Source of the DNA: Clusia tigrina
Lineage: Eukaryota > Arthropoda > Insecta > Diptera > Clusiidae
NCBI GenBank assembly: GCA_920105625.2
Contig: OV050031.1
Span: forward strand, 76,889,995 to 76,953,994
Reading direction: 5' to 3'
DNA length: 64,000 nt
Both the position numbers and the translations under genes were made by a program. The notes beneath the pieces are model-generated. The model made no database searches and had not been told where the DNA came from. It saw nothing but the letters and a program-made list of their open reading frames with translations. Position 1 is the stretch's first letter. Each line of letters starts with the position of its first letter. Shown here piece after piece: positions 51,459 through 61,567 of this stretch.

Positions 51459-53733
51459 AATCGACAGTGGTATCGGCTGAGACGCCTACAGAGATGCTGA
51501 CAGAGGCTGCGACGCCGACTGAGACGCCGACTGAGGCAGATACGGGTAGATATAGGCATAGAGAGGGCAGCAGACCCCGCAATCGACAGTGGCAGCGACT
51601 GAGATGCCTACAGAGACGCTGACAGAGGCAGATAGGGGTAGATATAGGCATAGAGAGGGCAGCAGACCCCCAATCGACAGCGACTGAGGCGCCTACAGCG
51701 ACACCGATTGAGACGCCGACTGATGCAGATAGGCGTAGATACAGGCATAGAGAAGGCAGCAGACCCCCCAATCGACAGCGGCATCGATTGAAACGCGTAC
51801 AGAGACGCTGACAGAGGCAGATAGGGGTAGATATAGGCATAGAGAGGGCAGCAGACCCCCCAATCGACAGCGACTGAGACGCCTACAGCGACGCCGATTG
51901 AGACGCCGACTGAGGCAGATAGGCGTAGATACAGTCATATAGAAGGCAGCAGACCCCCCAATCGACAGCGGCAGTGACTGCGACGCCTGCAGAGACGCTG
52001 ACAGAGGCTGCGACGCCGACTGAGGCAGATATGGGTGTATAAAGCCATATAGAAGGCAGCAGACCCCCCAATCGACAGCGGCAACGACTGAGACACCTGC
52101 AGAGACGCTGGAAGAGGCTGAGACGCCGACTGAGGCAGATGGGGGTGGATATAGGCTTAGAGATGGCAGCAGACCCCCCAATCGACCGCGGCAGCGTCTG
52201 AAACGCCTACAGAGACGCTGACAGAGGCTGAGACGCCGACTGAGACGGATAGGGGTAGATATAGGCATAGAGAAGGCAGCAGACCCCCCAATCGACAGCG
52301 GCAGCTACTGAGACGCCTGCAGAGAAGCTGACAGAGGCTGCGACGCCGACTGAGGCAGATAGGGGTAGCTAGAGGCATAGAGAAGGCAGCAGACCCCCCA
52401 ATAGACAGCGGCAGCGACTGAGACGCCTACGGAGACGCTGACAGAGGCTGCGACGCCAAGTGAGGTAGAAAGGGGTAGATATAGGCATAGAGAAGGCAGC
52501 AGACCCCCCCAATCGACAGCGGCAGCTACTGAGACGTCTGCAGAGAAGCTGACAGAGGCTGCGACGCCGACTGAGGCAGATAGGGGTAGATAGAGGCATA
52601 GAGAAGGCAGCAGACCCCCGAATCGACAGCGGCAGCGACTGAGACGCCTAGAGACGCTGACAGAGGCTGCGACGCCAACTGAGGTAGAAAGGGGTAGATA
52701 TAGGCATAGAGAAGGCAGCAGACCCCGGCAGACAGCGGCAGCTACTGAGACGCCTACAGAGATTCTGACAGAGGCTGCGACGACGACTGAGATACCCACT
52801 GAGCCAGATAGGGGTAGATATTGGCATAGAAAAGGCAGCAGACCCCCCATCGACAACGGCAGTGACTGAGACGCCTACAGAGTCGCTGACAGGAGACGCC
52901 GACTGAGACTCCGACTGAGACGCCGACTGAGACGGATAGGGGTATATATAGGCATAGAGAAGGCAGCAGACCTCCAATCGACAGCGGTATCGACTGAGAC
53001 GCCTACAGAGACGCTGACAAAGACTGCGACGCCGACTGAGACGCCGACTGAGACAGATAAGGGTAGATATAGGCATAGAGAGGGCAGCAGACCCCCCAAT
53101 CGACAGCGGCAGCGACTGAAATGTCTACAGAGACGCTGACAGAGGCTGCGACGCCGACTGAGACGCCGACTGACGCAGAAGGGGGTAGATATAGGCATAG
53201 AGATGGCAGAAGACCCCCCAATTGACTGCGGCAGCGACTGAGACGCCTACAGAGAAACTGACAGAAGCTTCGACGCCGACTGAGACGCCAACTGAAGCGG
53301 ATAAGGGTAAATATAGGCATAGAGAAGGTAGCAGACCCCCCAATCAACAGCGGCAGCTACTGAGTCGCCTACAGAGACGTTGACTGAGGCTGCGACGCCG
53401 ACTGAGGCAGATAGGGGTAGATATAGGCATCGAGAAGGCAGCAGACCCCCCAATGGAGAGCGGCAGCGACTGAGACGATTACAGAGACGCTGACAGAGGC
53501 CGCGATCCCGACTGAGACGCCGACTGACACAGATAGGGGCAGATATAGGCGGAGAGAATGCAGCAGACCCCCCAATCGACAGCGACTGAGACGCCTACAG
53601 AGACGCCGACTGAGACGGCGAGTAAGGCAGATAGCCTTAGATGCAGGCATAGAGAAGGCAGCAGACTCCCCAATCAACAGCGGCAGCTACTGAGACGCCA
53701 ACAGAAATGCTGACAGAGGCTGCGAAGCCGAAT

Positions 53734-53817
53734 GAGACGCCGACAGAGACACCGACTAAGACGCCGACTGAGACGCCGACTGAGACGCCAACTGAGACGC
53801 CGACTGAGACGCCGACT
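53734..53817. repeat. 12-bp word array, seven units (A)
   Basis: Third word is aagacgccgact, a private change; number and order are otherwise as at 249. Confidence 0.88.
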
Positions 53818-55165
53818 GAGGCAGATAGGCGTAGATGCAGGCGTAGAGAGGGCAGCAGACCCACCAATCGACAGCGGCATCGCCTGAGACGCCAACAGAA
53901 ATGCTGACAGAGGCTGCGAAGCCGAATGAGACGCCGACAGAAACACCAACTGAGACGCCGACTGAGACGCCGACTGAGACGCCAACTGAGACGGCGACTG
54001 AGGCAGATAGGCGTAGATGCAGGCATAGAGAAGGCAGCAGACCCACCAATCGACAGCGGCATCGCCTGAGACGCGTACAGAGAAGCTGAAAGAGGCTGCG
54101 ACGCAGACTGAGACGCCGACTGAGGCAGATAGGCGTAGATGCAGGCATAGAGAAGGCAGCAGACCCACCAATCGATAGCGGCATCGCCCGAAACGCGTAC
54201 AGAGACGCTGACTGAGGCTGCGACGCCGACTGAGGCAGATAGGGGTAGATATAGGCATAGAGAAAGTAGCAGACCTCCCCAATGGAGAGCGGCAGCGACT
54301 GAGACGCCTACAGAGACGCTGACAGAGGCTGAGATGCCGACTGAGACGCCGACTGAGGCAGATAGGGGTAGATATAGGCATAGAGAAGGCAGCAGACCCC
54401 CCCAATCGACAGCGGCATCGACTGAGACGCCAACAGAAATGCTGACAGAGGCTGCGAAGCCGAATTAGACGCCGACACCGACTGAGACGCCGACTGAGAC
54501 GCCGACTGAGATGCCAACTGAGACGCCGACTGAGACGCCGACTGAGGCAGATAGGCGTAGATGCAGGCATAGAGAAGGCAGCAGACCCACCAATCGACAG
54601 CGGCATCGCCTGAAACGCGTACAGAGACGCTGAAAGAGGCTGCGACTGAGACGCCGACTGAGGCAGATAGGGGTAGATATAGGCATAGAGAAGGCAGCAG
54701 ACCCCCCAAATCGACAGCGGCAGCTACTGAGACGCCTACAGAGACGCTAACAGAGGCTGCGACGCCGACTAAGACGCAAACTGAGGCAGATAGGGGTACA
54801 TATAGGCATAGAGAAGACAGCAGACCCCCCAATCGACAGCGGCAACGACTGAGACGCCTACAGAGGCGCTCACAGAGACTGCGACGCCGACTGAGACACC
54901 GACTGAGGCAGAAGCAGCAGACCCCCCAATCGACAGCGACTGAGACGCCCACAGCGACGCTGACAGAAGCTGCGATGCCGACTGAGACGCCGACTGAGGC
55001 AGATAGGACAGATATAGGCATAGAGAAGGCAGCAGACCCCCCAATCAACAGCGGCAGCGACTGAGATGCCTAGAGAGACGCTGACAGAGGCTGCGACCCC
55101 GTCTGAGGCAGATAGAGCAGATATAGGCATAGAGAAGGCAGCAGAACCCTCAACCGACTGCGACT

Positions 55166-55291
55166 GACACGCCTACAGCGACTGAGACGCCTACAGCGAC
55201 TGAGACGCCTACAGCGACTGAGACGCCTACAGCGACTGAGACGCCTACAGCGACTGAGACGCCTACAGCGACTGAGACGCCTACTGCGACG
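55166..55291. repeat. 18-bp minisatellite, six full units (longest)
   Basis: A-lineage array with a gacacg first unit, five further identical units and the usual partial end. It is the largest of the twelve arrays; its closest relative at 48,446 has two. Confidence 0.92.
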
Positions 55292-56171
55292 CTGACAGAG
55301 ACTGCGACGCCGACGGAGACGCCGACTGAGGCAGATAGGCGTAGATGCAGGCATAGAGAAGGCAGCAGACCCACCAATCGACAGCGGCATCGCCTGAAAC
55401 GCGTACAGAGACGCTGAAAGAGGCTGCGACGCCAACTGAGACGCCGACTGAGGCAGATAGGGGTAGATATAGGCATAGAGAAGGCTGCAGACGCCCCAAA
55501 TCGACAGCGGCAGCGACTGAGACGCCTACAGAGACGCTAACAGAGGCTGCGACGCCGACTGAGACGCCGAATGAGGCAGATAGGGGCAGATATAGGCATA
55601 GAGAAGGCAGCAGACCCCCCCATCGACAGCGGCAGCGACTGAGATGCCCCGACTGAGGCAGATAGGGGTGTATATAGCTATAGAGAAGGCAGCAGACCCC
55701 TTAATCGACAGCGGCAACGACTGAGACGCCTACAGAGATGCTAGAGGAGGCTGCGACGCCGACTGAGACAGAAGGGGGTAGATATAGGTATATAGATGGC
55801 AGCAGACCCCCTAATCGACTGCGGCAGCGACTGAGACGCCTACAGAGACGCTGACAGAGGCTGCGATGCCGACTGAGGCAGATAGGGGTAGATATAGGCG
55901 GAGAGAATGCAGCAGACCCCCCAATCGTCAGCGGCAACGACTGAGACGCCTACAGGGACGCTGACAGAGACTGCGACGCCCACTGAGACGCCGAATGAGG
56001 CAGATAGGCCAGATATAGGCATAGAGAAGGCAGCAGACCCCTCCCCCCAATCGACAGCGGCAGCGACTGAGATGCTTAGAGAGACGCTGACAGAAGCTGC
56101 GATCCCGTCTGAGGCAGATAGGGCAGATATAGGCATAGAGAAGGCAGCAGAACCCTCAATCGACTGCGACT

Positions 56172-56225
56172 GAGACGCCTACAGCGACTGAGACGCCTAC
56201 AGCGACTGAGACGCCTACTGCGACG
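56172..56225. repeat. 18-bp minisatellite, two full units (B lineage)
   Basis: Left partner of the array at 60,628 in the 4.47-kb duplication. Confidence 0.9.
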
Positions 56226-56835
56226 CTGACAGAGAGTGCGACGCCGACTGAGACGCCGAGTGAGGCAGATAGGCGTAGATGCAGGCATAGAGAAGGCAGC
56301 AGACCCACCAATCGACAGCGGCATCGCCTGAAACGCGTACAGAGACACTGAAAGAGGCTGCGACGCCGACTGAGACGCCGATTGAGACGCTGACTGAGGC
56401 AGATAGGGGTAGATATAGGCATAGAAAAGGCAGCAGACCCCCCAAATCGACAGCGGCAGCGACTGAGACGCCTACAGAGACGCTAACAGAGGCTGCGACA
56501 CCGACTGAGGCAGATAGGGGTGTATATAGGCATAGAGAAGGCAGCAGACCCCCCAATCTACAGCGGAAGCTACTGAGACGCCTACAGAGACGTTGACAGA
56601 AGTTGCGACGCTGGCTGAGACGCCGACTGAGGCAGATAGGGGTAAATATAGGGATAGAGAAGGCAGCAGACCCCCCAATCGACTGCGGCAGCTACTGAGA
56701 CGCCTACAGAGACGCTGACAGAGGCTGCCACGCCGACTGAGGCAGATAGGGGTAGATATAGGCATAGAGAAGGCAGCATACCCCCCAATGGAGAGCGGAA
56801 GCGACTGAGACGCCTACAGAGACACTGACAGAGGC

Positions 56836-56875
56836 TGCGATGCCGACGAGCAGAACACTGACTGAGACGCCTACA
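56836..56875. repeat. Truncated monomer with odd filler
   Basis: The normal start gaggctgcgatgccgac is followed at 56,848 by gagcagaacactg and then gactgagacgcctac of the next monomer. The cagatagggg, cataga and C-run segments are absent. The 13 odd bases may be a degenerate remnant of the agcagacccc part. Confidence 0.8.
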
Positions 56876-57081
56876 GAGATGCTGAGAGAGGCTGCGACTC
56901 TGATTGAGACGCCGACTGAGGTAGATAGTGGTAGATATAGGCATAGAGAAGGTAGCAGACCCCCCAATCGACAGCGGCAGCGACGGAGATGCCTACAGAG
57001 ATGCTGACAGAGGCTGCGACGCCGACTGAGACGCCGACTGATTAAGATAGGGGTAGATATATTCATAGAGCAGGCAGCAGA

Positions 57082-57094
57082 CCCCCCCCCCCCC
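57082..57094. repeat. C-tract, 13 C (longest)
   Basis: Lies in the H block after attcatagagcaggcagcag. The longest homopolymer I saw. Confidence 0.9.
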
Positions 57095-57318
57095 AATCAA
57101 CAGCGACTGAGACGCCTACAGCGACGCCGACTGAGACGCCGACTGAGGCAGATAGGCGTAGATACAGGCATAGAGAAGGCAGCAGACCCCCCAATCGATA
57201 GCGCCATCGACTGAGACGCGTACAGAGACGCTGACAGAGGCTGCGACGCCGACTGAGACGCCGACTGAGGCAGATAGGGGTAGATATAGGCACAGAGAAG
57301 GCAGCAGACCCCCCTATC

Positions 57319-57441
57319 GACAGCGGCAGCGACTGAGACGCCTACAGAGACGCTGACAGAGGCTGCGACGCCGACTGAGACGCCGACTAAGGCGGATAGG
57401 GGTAGATATAGGCATAGAGAAGGCAGCAGACCCCCCCAATC
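57319..57441. repeat. Representative full-length monomer
   Basis: This copy is close to the consensus and shows the anatomy. The left ~70 bp hold an entry segment gacagcggcagcgact, then the words gagacgcctaca and gagacgctgaca, then gaggctgcgac, then two copies related to gagacgccgact. The right ~52 bp hold the only A+T-rich part, a cagagaaggc-type stretch and a C-run ending in aatc. This copy is 123 bp because its C-run has seven C instead of six. In the hand consensus I count 36 A, 33 C, 41 G and 12 T in 122 bases. Most monomer subtypes in the window differ from it by a few substitutions or by gain or loss of a 12-bp word. Confidence 0.85.
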
Positions 57442-60400
57442 AACAGCGACTGAGACGCCTACAGCGACGCCGATTGAGACGCCGACTGAGGAAGATAGGG
57501 GTAGATATAGGCATAGAGAAGGCAGCAGACCCCCCAATCGACAGCGGCAGCGACTGAGATGCCTACAGAGACGCTGACAGAGGCTGCGACGCCGACTGAG
57601 GCATATCGGGGTAGATATAGGCATGGAGCAGGCAGCAGACCCCCCCAATCGACAACGGCAGCGACTGAGATACCTACTGATACTCTGACAGACGCTGCGA
57701 CGTCGACCGAGACGCCAACTGAGGCAGATAGGGGTAGATATTGGCTTGGAGAAGGCAGCATTCCCCCCAATCGACAGCGGCATCGACTGAGATGCCTACA
57801 TATATGCTGAGAGAGGCTGCGACGCCGACTGAGACGCCGACTGAGGCAGATAGGGGTAGATATAGGCATATAGAGAGCAGCAGAGCCTCCAATCGACAGC
57901 GGCAGCGACTGAGACGCCTACAGATACGCTGACAGAGGATGCGACGCCGACTGAGGCAGATAGGGGTGTATATAGGCATAGAGAAGGCAGCAGACCCCCC
58001 AATCCACAGCGGCAGCTACTGAGACGCCTACAGAGACGCTGACAGAAGCTGCGACGCTGACTGAGACGCCGACTGAGGCAGATAGGGGTAGATATAGGCA
58101 TAGAGAAGGCAGCAGACCCCCCTATAGACAGCGGCAGCGACTGAGACGCCTACAGAGACGCTGACAGAGGCTGAGACGCCGACTGAGGCAGATGGGGGTG
58201 GATATAGGCATAGAGATGGCAGCAGACCCCCCAATCGACTGCGGCAGCGACTGAGACGCCTACAGAGACGCTGACAGAGGCTGCGACGCCGACTGAGACG
58301 CCGACTGAGGCGGATAGGGGTAGATGTAGGCATAGAGAAGGCAGCAGACCCCCCAATCGACAGCGGCAGCTACTGAGACGCCTACAGAGATGCTGACAGA
58401 GGCTGCGACGCCGACTGAGGCAGATAGGGGTAGATAGAGGCATAGAGAAGGCAGCAGACCCCCCAATAGACAGCGGCAGCGACTGAGACGCCTACAGAGA
58501 CGCTGACAGAGGCTGCGAGCCGACCGAGACGCCGACTGAGGCAGATACGGGTAGATATAGGCATAGAGAGGGCAGCAGACCCCGCAATCGACAGTGGCAG
58601 CGACTGAGATGCCTACAGAGACGCTGACAGAGGCTGCGACCCCGACTGAGGCAGATAGAGGTGTATATAGCTATAGAGAAGGCAGCAGATCCCCCAATTG
58701 ACAGCGGCAGCGACTGAGACGCCGACAGAGTTGCTGGAAGAGGCTGCGACGCCGACTGAGATTCCGACTGAGACAGATAGGGGTAGATATAGGCATAAAG
58801 GAGGCAGCAGACCCTCCAATCGACAGCGGCATCGACTGAGACGCATACAGAGACGCTGGCAGAGGGTGCGACACCGACTGAGACGCCGACTGAGGCAGGT
58901 AGGGGTAGATATAGGCTTAGAGAAAGCAGAAGCACCCCCCAATCGACAGCGGCATCGGCTGAGACGCCTACAGAGATGCTGACAGAGGCTGTGATGCCGA
59001 CTGAGACGCCGACTGAGGCAGATAGGGGTAGATACAGGCATACAGAAGCCAGGAGACCCCCCAATCGATAGCGGCATCGATTGAAACGCGTACAGAGACG
59101 CTGACAGAGGCAGATAAGGGTAGATATAGGCATAGAGAGGGCAGCAGACCCCCAATCGACAGCGACTGAGGCGCCTACAGCGACACCGATTGAGACGCCG
59201 ACTGAGGCAGATAGGCGTAGATACAGGCATAGAGAAGGCAGCAGACCCCCCAATCGACAGCGGCATCGATTGAAACGCGTACAAAGACGCTGACAGAGGC
59301 TGCGACGCCGACTGAGGCAGATAGGGGTAGCTAGAGGCATAGAGAAGGCAGCAGACCCCCCAATAGACAGCGGCAGCGACTGAGACGCCTACGGAGACGC
59401 TGACAGAGGCTGCGACGCCAAGTGAGCTAGAAAGGGGTAGATATAGGCATAGAGAAGGCAGCAGACCCCCCCAATCGACAGCGGCAGCTACTGAGACGTC
59501 TACAGAGAAGCTGACAGAGGCTGCGACGCCGACTGAGGCAGATAGGGGTGGATATAGGCTTAGAGATGGCAGCAGACCCCCCAATCGACCGCGGCAGCGA
59601 CTGAAACGCCTACAGAGACGCTGACAGAGGCTGCGACGCCGACTGAGACGGATAGGGGTAGATATAGGCATAGAGAAGGCAGCAGACCCCCCAATCGACA
59701 GCGGCAGCTACTGAGACGCCTACAGAGAAGCTGACAGAGGCTGCGACGCCGACTGAGGCAGATAGGGGTAGCTAGAGGCATAGAGAAGGCAGCAGACCCC
59801 CCAATAGACAGCGGCAGCGACTGAGACGCCTACGGAGACGCTGACAGAGGCTGCGACGCCAAGTGAGGTAGAAAGGGGTAGATATAGGCATAGAGAAGGC
59901 AGCAGACCCCCCCAATCGACAGCGGCAGCGACTGAGACGTCTACAGAGAAGCTGACAGAGGCTGCGACGCCGACTGAGGCAGATAGGGGTAGATAGAGGC
60001 ATAGAGAAGGCAGCAGACCCCCGAATCGACAGCGGCAGCGACTGAGACGCCTAGAGACGCTGACAGAGGCTGCGACGCAAACTGAGGTAGAAAGGGGTAG
60101 ATATAGGCATAGAGAAGGCAGCAGACCCCGGCAGACAGCGGCAGCTACTGAGACGCCAACAGAGATTCTGACAGAGGCTGCGACGACGACTGAGATACCC
60201 ACTGAGCCAGATAGGGGTAGATATTGGCATAGAAAAGGCAGCAGACCCCCCATCGACAGCGGCAGTGACTGAGACGCCTACAGAGTCGCTGACAGGAGAC
60301 GCCGACTGAGACTCCGACTGAGACGCCGACTGAGACGGATAGGGGTATATATAGGCATAGAGAAGGCAGCAGACCTCCAATCGACAGCGGTATCGACTGA

Positions 60401-60627
60401 GACGCCTACAGAGACGCTGACAAAGACTGCGACGCCGACTGAGACGCCGACTGAGGCAGATAGGCCAGATATAGGCATAGAGAAGGCAGCAGACCCCTCC
60501 CCCCAATCGACAGCGGCAGCGACTGAGATGCTTAGAGAGACGCTGACAGAAGCTGCGATCCCGTCTGAGGCAGATAGGGCAGATATAGGCATAGAGAAGG
60601 CAGCAGAACCCTCAATCGACTGCGACT

Positions 60628-60699
60628 GAGACGCCTACAGCGACTGAGACGCCTACAGCGACTGAGACGCCTACAGCGACTGAGACGCCTACTGCGACG
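60628..60699. repeat. 18-bp minisatellite, three full units (B lineage)
   Basis: One unit more than 56,172. This is one of only two length differences I found along the 4.47-kb pair. Confidence 0.9.
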
Positions 60700-61309
60700 C
60701 TGACAGAGAGTGCGACGCCGACTGAGACGCCGAGTGAGGCAGATAGGCGTAGATGCAGGCATAGAGAAGGCAGCAGACCCACCAATCGACAGCGGCATCG
60801 CCTGAAACGCGTACAGAGACACTGAAAGAGGCTGCGACGCCGACTGAGACGCCGATTGAGACGCTGACTGAGGCAGATAGGGGTAGATATAGGCATAGAA
60901 AAGGCAGCAGACCCCCCAAATCGACAGCGGCAGCGACTGAGACGCCTACAGAGACGCTAACAGAGGCTGCGACACCGACTGAGGCAGATAGGGGTGTATA
61001 TAGGCATAGAGAAGGCAGCAGACCCCCCAATCTACAGCGGAAGCTACTGAGACGCCTACAGAGACGTTGACAGAAGTTGCGACGCTGGCTGAGACGCCGA
61101 CTGAGGCAGATAGGGGTAAATATAGGGATAGAGAAGGCAGCAGACCCCCCAATCGACTGCGGCAGCTACTGAGACGCCTACAGAGACGCTGACAGAGGCT
61201 GCCACGCCGACTGAGGCAGATAGGGGTAGATATAGGCATAGAGAAGGCAGCATACCCCCCAATGGAGAGCGGAAGCGACTGAGACGCCTACAGAGACACT
61301 GACAGAGGC

Positions 61310-61349
61310 TGCGATGCCGACGAGCAGAACACTGACTGAGACGCCTACA
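61310..61349. repeat. Truncated monomer with odd filler, duplicate
   Basis: Identical copy of the 56,836 irregularity at offset 4,474, so it arose before the 4.47-kb duplication. Confidence 0.8.
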
Positions 61350-61555
61350 GAGATGCTGAGAGAGGCTGCGACTCTGATTGAGACGCCGACTGAGGTAGAT
61401 AGTGGTAGATATAGGCATAGAGAAGGTAGCAGACCCCCCAATCGACAGCGGCAGCGACGGAGATGCCTACAGAGATGCTGACAGAGGCTGCGACGCCGAC
61501 TGAGACGCCGACTGATTAAGATAGGGGTAGATATATTCATAGAGCAGGCAGCAGA

Positions 61556-61567
61556 CCCCCCCCCCCC
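61556..61567. repeat. C-tract, 12 C
   Basis: Right partner of 57,082, one C shorter; this gives the 4,474 to 4,473 offset step. Confidence 0.9.

Larger units (their letters stand above)
47540..54259. repeat. Fourth pass (A-B-G-D-E)
   Basis: The interval from the A landmark at 47,540 to that at 54,260 is 6,720 bp. A and B match 44.3-45.9 kb and 26.3-28.9 kb. G and D match 17.0-20.0 kb and 40.0-42.7 kb, and E matches 45.9-46.8 kb. Compared with super-repeat copies 1 and 2 it skips straight from B to G (about 50.0 kb), so the C-D-E-F-F section is missing. Confidence 0.8.
52608..56430. repeat. 6.7-kb-period copy of 45.89-49.5 kb (E-A-B)
   Basis: Positions 52,648, 53,247, 53,637, 54,308 and 55,070 match 45,931, 46,530, 46,917, 47,588 and 48,350 at offsets 6,717 then 6,720. 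The 3-bp change is the catatagg deletion in the left copy. Its 18-bp array at 55,166 is expanded to six full units. Confidence 0.8.
55984..60440. repeat. 4.47-kb tandem duplication, left copy (B-H-C-D-E)
   Basis: The word cagataggccagatatagg near 56,001 matches that near 60,457 at offset 4,456. After the 18-bp array the offset is 4,474, and after the long C-tract it is 4,473. The D and E part (about 59.55-60.44 kb) has its partner, if any, beyond the window. Confidence 0.85.

Noticed and set aside
57082..57094. G-quadruplex from the G-run of the complementary strand
   Set aside because: A single G-run of 6-13 is separated from the next by ~100 bp, so the usual four closely spaced runs are missing. 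Intermolecular forms cannot be judged from sequence.
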